In this document: positions 9,338-17,626 of the stretch, one piece after another | How positions within the stretch are numbered: position 1 is the first letter of the stretch | Layout: the number at the start of each line of letters is the position of its first letter | Origin: Trichodesmium erythraeum GBRTRLIN201 | GTDB lineage: Bacteria > Cyanobacteriota > Cyanobacteriia > Cyanobacteriales > Microcoleaceae | Length of the DNA stretch: 51,559 bases | Reading direction: 5' to 3' | Assembly: GCA_018457135.1 (NCBI GenBank) | Contig: JAGGDU010000231.1 | Location: 1,798 to 53,356 of the forward strand | Notes under the pieces: generated by a model | Told to the model about the DNA's origin: nothing | Seen by the model: only the letters and a program-made list of their open reading frames with translations | Databases searched by the model: none | Made by a program: the position numbers and the translations under genes

Positions 9338-9671
9338 ATGATGAATGAATCTAGAATCAAAGAGATCAAGAACACTTGGCAAAAAAAGGGGTTCAAGTGC
9401 GAAATTTCAATTACTCCGCCTGGAGAGTTTTGGTCAAGTGATGGTCATGAAACAGACGAGATAATTATACCCTTGGAAGGGGAATTAGAATTGTCTTTAC
9501 AAGGTAAAGTCTTTACAAGGTAAAACTTTTCGCTCCACCATTGGGGAAGAAATAATTATTCCTGCTGGTGAACCTCATACATTTAAGAGTGTTGGCAAAG
9601 TAGCTAGTCGTGTGTATTGGCTCTATGGCTACGAACATGAAAAAGGTGTGACTGGAACTCGTGTATCGTAA
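9338..9671 (+). pseudogene. Cupin protein, frameshifted by 16-bp duplication
   Basis: The frame from ATG 9338 reads MMNESRIKEIKNTWQKKGF, then the first cupin motif (GHETDEIIIPLEGELELSLQGK), and hits TAA shortly after the second copy of a 16-bp repeat (9493-9524). Removing one copy restores a continuous protein of about 105 residues: QGKTFRSTIGEEIIIPAGEP, HTFKS, and an ending at GVTGTRVS with TAA at 9669-9671. The second motif keeps PxGxxH. Small cupins act as metal-binding sensors or small-molecule enzymes; no specific role can be given. It is the last gene of the operon. The lesion could be fixed decay or a reversible slippage switch, since loss of one repeat copy repairs the gene exactly. 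Confidence 0.8.
9493..9524 (+). repeat. 16-bp perfect tandem duplication in cupin gene
   Basis: The unit GTCTTTACAAGGTAAA occurs at 9493-9508 and again at 9509-9524 with no mismatch. Sixteen is not a multiple of three, so the extra copy shifts the cupin frame. Confidence 0.95.
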
Positions 9672-9845
9672 ATGGCTCAAGGATTTAGGGATTACTTGTG
9701 GAGTTTGCTAATTTTGTTGTAGTCAAAAGGCAGACAGATGAAATACTTTTGGCAAATTTTAGCAAGTAATGTTTCATGTTACTTATTTATAGGCACTTAA
9801 GATTAAATTAGGCATTACAGCGGTTTTCCTGCACGGTAAACCAGA

Positions 9846-9933
9846 GTAGGGAGGTTAGACAGACAAAAATTTCCTATAGGGAATGCTACGCGACATATAA
9901 AGTGGAGCTTTGCGTCAGCAAAACGTCCCTACA
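9846..9933. repeat. REP-like palindromic element
   Basis: The ends GTAGGGA (9846-9852) and TCCCTAC (9927-9933) are inverted copies. Inside, 9906-9927 is the reverse complement, with one mismatch, of 38411-38432, so the core is dispersed in this window. The interior GGGAATGCTACGCG is a pattern common in intergenic repeats of filamentous cyanobacteria (from memory). Confidence 0.65.
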
Positions 9934-10011
9934 AAATTTTGGTGATGGCGATGTGGTTTATCCATAGGTAATACCATTTTCAAAAATAATGCTATACCGA
10001 TCTGCTGGGAA

Positions 10012-10041
10012 AGTGTGGGAGTGTGGGGAGTGTGGGGAGGA
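10012..10041 (+). repeat. Short G-rich tandem array (GTGTGGGGA units)
   Basis: About three imperfect 8-9 bp units of GTGTGGG(G)A follow one another. They lie in a spacer, are not coding and are too few and short for CRISPR. Similar TGGGGAG runs are frequent in filamentous cyanobacteria. Confidence 0.7.
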
Positions 10042-10185
10042 GTAAACATAAGAATAATAAACATTAACTAAGCTATTATTAGTAAAAAATGATTTATCCT
10101 GTATTAATTACTTAATAACTGAAGTATAGCCTAAGTATAGCAATATTTTTGGGAATTGGTATAAGTAATAGCTATAATAATTATT

Positions 10186-11757
10186 TTACAAGTTTAGATT
10201 AGCAGTTTCCAAAAGCTCAATAACTGCTGAAACCGCTGTCTGAATCGATCCCTGAACCGAAGCATGATTAATAGCTAAATGTTCCCCCGCAAAGAATACA
10301 CGGGGATTATTTATAGGATAAGGTTGACCAAGAAAAGGTTGATATTTCTCGCGATCGCCAGGGGCAAAATAAGCATAAGAACCAGAACCCGGATTATTAT
10401 CTTCATCCCAAATACTATGAACAACATCATCAGTATATTGTTTAATATTAGGATGTAGTTGTGAAATTTCTTCTAAGGTTAAATCTGTTTTATTTGACTC
10501 ATCTAAAGTAACAAACTTTCTAGAATTATCTTCCCAACGATAAGCAGCAGTTAATACAGATGCCTGATAAGAAATATCTTTATTCTTAACCACAAAATGA
10601 GGTTGAGAAAAATTGTTTCCATCTAATTTAGCATTATCGCAAGGATACCGACACTTTTCAATATTTAAGTCTGTAAAACTGCCCCCACCATAAATATTTT
10701 CTGTAAATTCCCAAGGACGAGCAGTGCAGTGTAATAGACTTTTACTAGAACTACAATAACCTAAATTGTTAATAGCTTCCTGTTGTTTGCTAGGTAAAAT
10801 AGGGTCAAAATTAATCCGAGCTAAAGCAGTAGTTGGAACAGTACAAATAATATAGTCAAATTCTGCAGTCTGTTGCTTATCCAACTTATTCCAGTCAACT
10901 TGAACCCCTTTATCTGTCATCGCTATATTTGTTACTTTTGCTTCAGTCTCAATTTTTCCTGATATTCTTTTAACCAAAGCCTTAATTAAAGTTTCCATTC
11001 CTCCAATTAATTCATATTGTTCAACTTGATGCCAAGCAAAGAAGTCAATTAAACCATTTAATAGAGAAACTTTTTCATAATGAATTGCTCCAGTAGCATG
11101 ACCTAACAACTGAAAAGCATCGGGAGAAAGATGACTACAAAAATAGTCAGTAACTGTTAAATCATCCCATTTTCTAACTCGATCGCTGGTAAAAGTAGGC
11201 GCAAATAACTCCCATTTCTCCTGTTCAGAGAAAGAATTAATTAACTCTGACAATAACTGGTCGTAAATTACCCCAGGGTCTTCTTTTTCATCAGAGGTTA
11301 AATTATAAACAGAAAAAAGTTCTTGATAATTATCTAAACGAGTTTTCTTTCCCCTCAGGTAATAAAAAGTTGCAGGATTGTAATTAATAAAAGGTCTTTT
11401 TGGTAACTTAAACTTATCTATATAATGTAAAGTGCAACCATGACTTGTAGGAATCCGCATTGCACCTAACTCTCCATAAGTTCCATCACTAAAATAATGA
11501 GTCTTAATCCTTCCTCCTAAGCGATAATCAGACTCTAATAAAGTAACTTTATGGTTTAGTTGACTTAGTTCGTAAGCACTAACAAGTCCGGCAATTCCTC
11601 CGCCAATAATTGCAACTTGTTTGCGAGTACCGCCCTGGTCATAGGGAATAAGAGAACCAGGATGACTATACAAGCGTTCAAAAGAAAATGGACTATCTAA
11701 CTCTAAAATGTGATTATACATATATCGAGAGTACAAAGTGATGGCTAAAAAAAACAT
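10186..11757 (-). CDS. Flavin monoamine oxidase / L-amino-acid oxidase family
   Basis: A 523-residue FAD enzyme. VAIIGGGIAGLVSAYEL (about 48-64) is the dinucleotide-binding GxGxxG motif, LLESDYRLGGRI (about 73-84) the conserved GG-R segment, and FFAGEHLAINHASVQGSIQTA near the C-terminus the FAD-closing motif. This architecture covers monoamine oxidases and L-amino-acid oxidases; GELGAMRIP and the overall length lean toward the latter. Expected products are an imino/keto acid, ammonia and hydrogen peroxide. The first ATG (11757) sits just after a CCCC/GGGG hairpin; ATG 11721 (MYNHILELDS) is an equally good start. It has no signal peptide. It converges on the decarboxylase operon, so a shared amino-acid substrate is possible but unproven. 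Confidence 0.8.
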   Translation of the reverse strand: MFFLAITLYSRYMYNHILELDSPFSFERLYSHPGSLIPYDQGGTRKQVAIIGGGIAGLVSAYELSQLNHKVTLLESDYRLGGRIKTHYFSDGTYGELGAMRIPTSHGCTLHYIDKFKLPKRPFINYNPATFYYLRGKKTRLDNYQELFSVYNLTSDEKEDPGVIYDQLLSELINSFSEQEKWELFAPTFTSDRVRKWDDLTVTDYFCSHLSPDAFQLLGHATGAIHYEKVSLLNGLIDFFAWHQVEQYELIGGMETLIKALVKRISGKIETEAKVTNIAMTDKGVQVDWNKLDKQQTAEFDYIICTVPTTALARINFDPILPSKQQEAINNLGYCSSSKSLLHCTARPWEFTENIYGGGSFTDLNIEKCRYPCDNAKLDGNNFSQPHFVVKNKDISYQASVLTAAYRWEDNSRKFVTLDESNKTDLTLEEISQLHPNIKQYTDDVVHSIWDEDNNPGSGSYAYFAPGDREKYQPFLGQPYPINNPRVFFAGEHLAINHASVQGSIQTAVSAVIELLETANLNL

Positions 11758-11921
11758 TCCCCCCCAGAAAATTGGGGAGTGGCGGATACTGCTTTAAGAT
11801 TCTAATTTCTACAACTCTTTCAAAAATGCTACATTTAGTTTATATAAAAACAAGAGGTAAAACTATAAGTAAAAAAAATAATACATCTATTATAGTCACT
11901 GGTTAAGTAATAGATACTATT

Positions 11922-12305
11922 ATGAAGACTGGAAGTCTTCGCAGTTCTAAAGATTCACTTTCTAAGGAAAGTAATACATCTATGAATATATCAGAAAATG
12001 TAGATGATAGTAATTTAGAAACAGGAAATATTGACAAAATACTTGAAAAATCTCAACTAGAGGCATAAATTGAGAAACTTAGAAAGGAAATTCAACCACT
12101 ATTAGAACATCTTGCCCAAAATCCCATAACTGCAAATGAAGCTTTGGCAGAAATAGCCATTCAACAGTAAATAAATAATCATCAAACTTTCAAACGGCGA
12201 TTAATAAATGCTTAGAAAGCAGAGGGTCTTGAAACATTAAAAGCAATATTTAATCATCCTGCTTTTTCTATTCCCGTTGAAACAGTGAAGGGGTTTTTGG
12301 AATGA
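11922..12305 (+). pseudogene. Small cyanobacterial hypothetical protein, three stops
   Basis: One frame runs from ATG 11922 to TGA 12303-12305 with stops at 12066-12068 (TAA), 12168-12170 (TAA) and 12213-12215 (TAG). The fragments join smoothly: KLRKEIQPLLEHLAQNPITA, NEALAEIAIQQ, FKRRLINA, then GLETLKAIFNHPAFSIPVET and VKGFLE. The last part recalls a conserved C-terminal segment of cyanobacterial proteins of unknown function. All three stops can come from CAA or TGG codons by C-to-T (or G-to-A) change. It is isolated, between the amine oxidase and ruvB. Confidence 0.65.
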
Positions 12306-12442
12306 TGATAGTATCTTGAGCAGATAATTGAAAATATTAGGTAGATTAAGCGATCGCTGATTCACTAAAAGTTAAAACCTTTCTAGATCTATGAAGAAAT
12401 CTCATAAAAAGAATCTTACGGCGGTTTATCACTCCTTATACC

Positions 12443-12514
12443 CATTATCTATTTCTCTACAACTTTCAACTCAACTGCTCATCTGGGGGACTAAAATCCA
12501 AATCCCCCCAACCT
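12443..12514 (-). repeat. Degenerate duplicate of the ruvB 3' end
   Basis: About 70 bp match 12705-12774, the stop and last codons of ruvB plus flank, with roughly 85 percent identity by eye. On the minus strand it still reads [16 protein letters not shown], against [18 protein letters not shown] in ruvB. The copy lies about 260 bp further downstream of ruvB, in the same orientation. Confidence 0.85.
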
Positions 12515-12702
12515 CCAATTTTTGAGATGTTCTTTGAATAAAGGATATTGCTTTGCTCTATCTGCTAATTCCTTTGCTGCTTTTTGTTCAGCTTCTTCAG
12601 AAGAGTAAGTTTTATAAAGCTGGTTTAAAAGTTATGAGCAACTTCCTCCACTAGTTTTTCCTGTAAAAGTTGATAGTAAGTAAGTTTAGATAATCTATAC
12701 AT
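12491..12702 (-). pseudogene. Frameshifted small gene fused into ruvB-tail copy
   Basis: Minus-strand ATG at 12700-12702 starts MYRLSKLTYYQLLQEKLVEE and stops after VAHNF. Two frames over it continues as LLNQLYKTYSSEEAEQKAAK, ELADRAKQYPLFKEHLKNW, and then runs into the duplicated ruvB tail to stop at 12491-12493. The helical, charged composition looks like a real small protein that lost its frame and its natural end. I do not recognise the family. It lies just downstream of ruvB on the same strand, so it may once have been co-transcribed. Confidence 0.5.
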
Positions 12703-12717
12703 CTATCATCTATTTCT

Positions 12718-13878
12718 CTACAACTTCAAACTCAACTGCTCATCCGGCGGACTAAAACCCAAATGCCTCCAACCAGCCGCAGTCACAACTCGACCACGAG
12801 GAGTACGCTGCATAAATCCAATCTGCATCAAATACGGCTCATAAACCTCCTCAATAGTTTGAGCATCCTCCCCAGTTGCTGCAGCCATAGTCTCCAAACC
12901 AGCAGGACCACCATTATAATTCTCAATCATAGTCCTCAATAAATTACGGTCAGTCCAATCTAAACCAAGAGGGTCAACATTAAACAACTCCAAAGCTTCA
13001 CCTGCAATCTCAGCATTTATCGGAGTCAACTTTTTCACCTCCGAATAATCTCTCACTCTTCTCAATAAACGATTAGCAATTCGAGGCGTACCCCTGGAAC
13101 GACGGGCAACCTCCTCAGCACCATCCTCTGTAATATCCGTATTTAAGACTTTTGCTGCTCGGATAATAATTAAACTCAGTTCATCAACCTCATAAAACCG
13201 TAACCTCTGAATAATTCCGAAGCGATCGCGTAGAGGAGAAGTCAAAGAACCCACTTTAGTAGTTGCTCCTACCAAAGTAAAAGGTTTGAGAGGAATACTC
13301 CTAGTCTTAGAGCTCTTACCTTGCCCAACCGTAATATCTAGTCGAAAATCTTCCATCGCCGGATAAAGTATTTCTTCGGTCATTTTAGAAAGGCGATGAA
13401 TTTCATCTATAAACAAAATATCCCCTTTTTGTAAACCTACTAACAAACCAACTATATCTCTAGGTTTTTCAATAGCAGGTGCAGTTGTAATCTTACAATT
13501 AACCTCCATTTCTGCTGCCAATATTAGAGACATAGTAGTCTTCCCCAATCCTGGAGGACCATACAATAGTAAATGGTCTAGAGATTCTTTTCTAGATTTA
13601 GCCGCCGAAATCGCAATATTCAACACCTCTTTTAGGTCTTTCTGTCCGATATATTCATCTAACCTTTGAGGTCGGATTTTTTCCTCATTTTGATTATCAC
13701 TTTTTTCTGCAGCAGATGCCTCTGGTTCTAATAAAGCTTCTACTTCCGATCTTTGAGCTTGAGACTTTGATTTTTTCGTTTTATATTTATATGAAACTTG
13801 ATTTTCTGAGGCTAAGAAAATGTCATCATCTGGCCTTTCTGGTTGAGGAGATTGTTTTTTAGAAGAAATTATGGCCAT
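12718..13878 (-). CDS. ruvB: Holliday junction branch migration helicase RuvB
   Basis: The AAA+ motor of the RuvAB branch-migration complex in recombination and repair. From the chosen ATG at 13878 ([19 protein letters not shown]) it is 386 residues; a longer start at 13917 exists but adds a non-conserved leader. An N-terminal extension of about 60 residues precedes the usual [11 protein letters not shown] start, so the protein is longer than the roughly 340-residue bacterial norm. Motifs seen: Walker [10 protein letters not shown], Walker B FIDEIHRL, sensor [18 protein letters not shown], arginine-rich [19 protein letters not shown], and the C-terminal winged-helix end [18 protein letters not shown]. 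It is divergent from the next plus-strand gene, with about 70 bp between starts. Part of its 3' end is duplicated downstream. Confidence 0.97.
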
Positions 13879-13947
13879 AACTGGAAAATTATATCTAACA
13901 TCCTTATTATCATACAAAGTAGTGTATTTAATAACTGTCCCATATTT

Positions 13948-14487
13948 ATGAAATCATTATTATCAGTATCAGAAAATATAACATTTGAAGAGGCGATCGC
14001 CCTAACTCAAGAAATTATGTCCGAGATAGAAACAGGTCAGCTATCAGAAACTAAAATAGAATCATTAATTGGAGATTTAGTCAAGAGCAAAAATGGTGCT
14101 AGAGGATTTTTCGTCAGTTATCTTACAGATTCTCGAGCTTTAGCGGATAATCCATCACCCTCAGTATTCAAAGCTTTAGAATCAGCTCCAGAGATAGTAG
14201 TAGAACTGTTGATTAAAAATTTGGCCATGTGTTCGGCAATGGTAGTCCACCATCAGCGAAATCAAGATGAAAAGGCAGCCAATGAATCCAAAAAAGTGCG
14301 ATCGCGAACCACAAAACTAATAAAAAGCATTAAAATACCCAGTTTATCAGGTAATATTCAGGAATTATATCAAGGTATAACTACTTGCGAGGGAAACTAC
14401 AAAGGCTTTTTAAAACGCTGGGGCTATGATACTGAGCAATTAAAAGCAATTAAGGAAGTGATAGAACCCTTACTTAGGGCTTGCTAA
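13948..14487 (+). CDS. Conserved cyanobacterial hypothetical protein
   Basis: A 179-residue soluble protein. I chose ATG 13948 ([20 protein letters not shown]) because the longer frame from 13843 overlaps the ruvB start and its leader looks non-coding. It is mostly helical, with [20 protein letters not shown] and [17 protein letters not shown] as the most family-like segments; these recall a protein conserved across cyanobacteria without a known function. No catalytic motif, membrane segment or signal peptide is visible. It is divergent from ruvB and shares the short intergenic region, so the two may be co-regulated. Its stop abuts an A-run and hairpin that fit a terminator on the opposite strand better than its own. 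Confidence 0.75.
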
Positions 14488-14513
14488 AAAAAAGGACTTT
14501 ATCAACTAAGTCC
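14488..14513 (-). terminator. Hairpin with U-run on minus strand
   Basis: The stem 14494-14499/14508-14513 (GGACTT/AAGTCC, loop 8) is flanked on its left by an A-run at 14486-14493. Read from the minus strand the hairpin is followed by eight T, the form of an intrinsic terminator. No minus-strand protein gene lies upstream of it, which points to a short RNA. Confidence 0.6.
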
Positions 14514-14642
14514 AGTAGGGAACGTAAATTAAATAAAACCGGAAATCTGTAGTTTGTGCCTGAGAAAGCTCTTGAGCGTAATTAATTTTCTCCGGCTTCC
14601 GGCTTGTTCTCATTCGTAAGTAGTTTATACTAAATCCGGTTT
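14488..14642 (-). ncRNA. Candidate structured small RNA
   Basis: Upstream (minus sense) of the terminator, 14536-14543 and 14635-14642 form a perfect 8-bp closing stem (AAACCGGA/TCCGGTTT) around about 90 nt. Inside are GAGAA/TTCTC pairing, a GCTC-AA-GAGC hairpin and a CCGGAAGCCGG block. No reading frame explains it. A rod-like RNA with a central open region and a 3' terminator would fit a 6S-like or other regulatory RNA, but I cannot assign a family, and the stem alone does not fix the strand. The wzm-like gene begins 34 bp beyond it. Confidence 0.35.
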
Positions 14643-14675
14643 ACATGAGGTGGGTTTTCCACTTACCAAAAATTT

Positions 14676-15530
14676 ATGATGAAAAGTATTATCCGCAAAA
14701 CCAGCAGAGTTAGTAATTGGCTAACCGTGGTAAATACTGATTGGTTAGTTAATTTAAACTTATTATTCACATTAGTACGAAGGGATTTAGAGGCCAGGTA
14801 TAAAGGCTCAATTCTTGGAAATTTATGGCCACTACTCAATCAGCTATCCCAACTTTTAATTTATACCTACGTCTTCTCAATTATTCTTAAAGTTAAACTG
14901 AGCCTCAGAGGATTACCAGAAGATAGTAAGCTAACCTTTGGACTATGGCTATTTGCAGGATTAATAGCTTGGCTAGCTTTCACTAATGGATTAACTCAAG
15001 CTTCTGGATGTGTAATTAGACAGCCCAATTTAGTTAAAAAATTAGTCTTTCCACTCAGTTTATTACCCTTAGTTCCTATTCTTTCAACATTTCTAGAAAG
15101 TACATTTGGGTTAATAGCTTTAATAGGAATGCTTTATATATCATCTGGGGTAATAAATCAAACATTATGGCTACTACCTATAGTATTTATACCTCAACTT
15201 TTATTAACAGCAGGTTTAGGATATTTTACTGCCGGATTAACAGTATTTTTACGGGATATTCCACAGACTTTAGGAGTAATTATTAATCTTTGGTTTTATG
15301 TTACACCAATAGTATATCCTGCATCAGTAATTCCAGAAAATTGGAGAGTTTGGGTATTTTGGTGTAATCCTTTAACAGCGATAGTCGAAGTATATCGTGA
15401 CCTAATATTAGTAGGAGAAATTCAACACTGGGGAGAATTAGGAATTGCTACTTTAATGTCTACACTAATATTTTATTTTGGCTTGTGGGTTTATCAAAAA
15501 TTACGTCCTGCTTTTGCCGATGTTTTATGA
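14676..15530 (+). CDS. ABC-2 polysaccharide export permease (Wzm type)
   Basis: A 284-residue inner-membrane permease with about six hydrophobic segments (roughly 50-66, 88-106, 126-156, 164-190, 199-215, 256-277). The N-terminal LVRRDLEARYKGSILGNLWP motif and WFYVTPIVYP are signatures of ABC-2 permeases that export O-antigen, teichoic acid or capsular glycans. It pairs with the Wzt-like ATPase 380 bp downstream; together they should move a lipid-linked glycan across the inner membrane. The start is ATG 14676, with a second ATG directly after; there is no strong Shine-Dalgarno. Length is typical. The long gap before the ATPase gene, which usually follows directly, is filled with a repeat. Confidence 0.9.
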   Translation: MMKSIIRKTSRVSNWLTVVNTDWLVNLNLLFTLVRRDLEARYKGSILGNLWPLLNQLSQLLIYTYVFSIILKVKLSLRGLPEDSKLTFGLWLFAGLIAWLAFTNGLTQASGCVIRQPNLVKKLVFPLSLLPLVPILSTFLESTFGLIALIGMLYISSGVINQTLWLLPIVFIPQLLLTAGLGYFTAGLTVFLRDIPQTLGVIINLWFYVTPIVYPASVIPENWRVWVFWCNPLTAIVEVYRDLILVGEIQHWGELGIATLMSTLIFYFGLWVYQKLRPAFADVL

Positions 15531-15909
15531 AAGTATTCATTCCCTAACTATTAGCTTAATATTCACCCCCTTTAAAAGCGAGGTTTAAATGAAAAATATA
15601 ATTTTTCATGCTTAAAAGAGAATACTTTGACAGTAACCTTAATTATACTGAATTTTTAATTACTTTTACTTCCTAAATTATGTAAGAGCTTATAGTTAAT
15701 AAGCAAATACTTACAAAAAAAAGGATTAAAATTTGATAATTTATACAGTATATAGTATACCATAACAATTACCTTTTTATTGATAAGTTTTAATTCTCCT
15801 TGGAGACTAATTCCTCCTTGGATATAATAAGAATAAGTTAATAACTTATTACAAATAGCCATCAGCTATTTGTACAGCATTCCCCAGGAAACGCTTACAT
15901 ATAAAATCC
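15531..15909. other. Spacer between permease and ATPase genes
   Basis: About 380 bp that splits a gene pair normally adjacent. It contains the hairpin-rich repeat at 15790-15873. No coding sequence was recognised. Insertion of the repeat may explain the gap. Confidence 0.6.
15790..15873. repeat. Dispersed hairpin-rich repeat, copy 1
   Basis: It begins TTAATTCTCCTTGGAGACTA and matches 44912-44971 over about 60 bp. It is followed by two hairpins: AATAAGTT/AACTTATT (about 15833-15850) and ACAAATAGC/GCTATTTGT (15851-15859/15865-15873). The second ends 36 bp before the ATPase start and could influence its translation. Confidence 0.7.
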
Positions 15910-17328
15910 ATGATACCTGAAACTGTAATTTCACTACAAAATGTTTCTAAATGTTTTAAACGGTACCAACATCCTGTAGACCGTTTAAAAGAAATTTTAC
16001 TCCCTGGAAAAAGTTGTGCTGATGAATTTTGGGCAGTACAAAATATAAATATAGAAATAGAAAAAGGGCATACTTTAGGAATTGTAGGACGGAATGGTTC
16101 AGGAAAAAGTACTCTTTTACAAATAATTGTGGGAACTCTAACGCCAACAACAGGAAAAGTAAAAATTCAAGGGAGAATTTCTGCACTACTAGAACTTGGT
16201 AGTGGATTTAATCCAGAATTTACAGGGAGACAAAACGTTTTTTTTAACGGTCAACTATTAGGATTAAAAACATCAGAAATAGAAGCAAAATTTGACCAAA
16301 TCGCTAGTTTTGCCGATATTGGTGATTTTATTGACCAACCTGTAAAAACTTATTCTAGCGGAATGTTTATTAGATTAGGATTTGCTGTAGCTACCAGTGT
16401 AGATCCAGATATTTTAGTAGTTGATGAAGCACTTTCAGTAGGAGATGAAGCATTTCAAAGAAAATGTTTTGCACGTATTCAAGACATTCAAGAAAGAGGA
16501 GGTACAATTTTATTTGTGTCTCATGCTGCTTCAACAGTGGTTCAGCTTTGTGACTCAGCAATTTTGATGGATCATGGGGAAATGTTGCTTTATCATACTC
16601 CTAAATATGTAGTTTCTAAATATCAGAAATTAATCTATGCTTTTCCAGATAAAATTCCATCAATAAGAGAAGAAATTCGCCAAATTCCTAATTTAACCAT
16701 TCAAGATTTATTTGATGATCAAAATACAGATAAATCACCATCTAAATCGGCAATAAATAGTGAAAATCTAGATCAATATCAGATTGCACAATCAATAGAA
16801 TACGAAGAAATTTATGATCCAGATATGATACCCTCAAATACCATACATTATCCTGATAAAGGAGCAAAAATTATTGACCCCCATATTATTACTTTGGAAG
16901 GTAAAAGGGTAAATCATTTAGTTAACCGCCGGGAATATTACTATACATATAGAGTAAAATTTATTAATTCAACATCCAAAATTAGGTTTGGAATGTTAAT
17001 AAAAACTCTCAGTGGTTTTGAGTTAGGAGGAGCATCTTTACATGGTTATACTAAATCAGTAGAATATATTGCAGCACAACAAATAGTTATAGTTAAATTT
17101 AGGTTCAAATGTTTACTAAATCCTGGTGTATATTTTTTAAATGCTGGAGTTGTTGGAATGGCAAACGATCATCTAACCTATTTATCCCGTTGCATTGACA
17201 TTGCAATGTTTAAAGTCCAACATTATAGTGATTCATGCGGTACAGGTGTCATTGACTTTTTAATAGAACCTAGCTTAAACATTGAGCATAATACTCTGAA
17301 CAATAAAGCCAAAATTGAATCTATTTAA
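15910..17328 (+). CDS. ABC glycan exporter ATPase (Wzt type) with C-terminal domain
   Basis: A 472-residue ATPase. Walker A GRNGSGKST (60-68), signature YSSGM (148-152) and Walker B DILVVDEAL (167-175) are complete, followed by FVSHAAST with the switch histidine. The first 250 residues are the nucleotide-binding domain; residues about 300-465 form a beta-rich extension (from DKGAKIIDPHIITLEGKRV onward) like the Wzt C-terminal domain that binds the terminal modification of the glycan. That type of exporter recognises a capped chain end, often methylated, which fits the methyltransferase genes next door. The start is ATG 15910. It works with the upstream permease. Confidence 0.9.
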   Translation: MIPETVISLQNVSKCFKRYQHPVDRLKEILLPGKSCADEFWAVQNINIEIEKGHTLGIVGRNGSGKSTLLQIIVGTLTPTTGKVKIQGRISALLELGSGFNPEFTGRQNVFFNGQLLGLKTSEIEAKFDQIASFADIGDFIDQPVKTYSSGMFIRLGFAVATSVDPDILVVDEALSVGDEAFQRKCFARIQDIQERGGTILFVSHAASTVVQLCDSAILMDHGEMLLYHTPKYVVSKYQKLIYAFPDKIPSIREEIRQIPNLTIQDLFDDQNTDKSPSKSAINSENLDQYQIAQSIEYEEIYDPDMIPSNTIHYPDKGAKIIDPHIITLEGKRVNHLVNRREYYYTYRVKFINSTSKIRFGMLIKTLSGFELGGASLHGYTKSVEYIAAQQIVIVKFRFKCLLNPGVYFLNAGVVGMANDHLTYLSRCIDIAMFKVQHYSDSCGTGVIDFLIEPSLNIEHNTLNNKAKIESI

Positions 17329-17626
17329 AATAGAAATAGGGTAGAAAAAATCAGATTATTTCAGTTATTATTTATTAGTAGCAACTACTGAATCCTTATA
17401 CTTCAAATACCTATAGGGAATATTTTTTTATTCCCAATTAAAAGGAACTTGAAAAATATTACATTTACCCATTAATTAATTAAAAATTGTAGATGTTTGT
17501 TCATAAAACTTCTACGATAAAAATATTTTTTTTAAATTGTACTACCTCTTTCTTAAACCTTAACCTTGATTGTTAGATATTTTATATGGTAAAAAAAACG
17601 AGAGAAACAAATTAAAATATAAAAAT

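Larger units (their letters stand above)
9672..10185. other. Convergent spacer with cyanobacterial repeats
   Basis: No gene is seen in these 510 bp between the operon end and the minus-strand amine oxidase stop. It holds a REP-like element (9846-9933) and a short G-rich tandem array (about 10012-10041). No clear U-run terminator was found for either side. Confidence 0.6.

Noticed and set aside
10012-10041. G-quadruplex or origin-like G-rich repeat
   Set aside because: Too few and irregular units; similar TGGGGAG runs are common in such cyanobacterial spacers and no DnaA-box cluster is present.
15656-15862. Minus-strand 68-residue frame in the wzm-wzt gap
   Set aside because: It overlaps the palindromic repeat and has no ribosome site or protein-like pattern.
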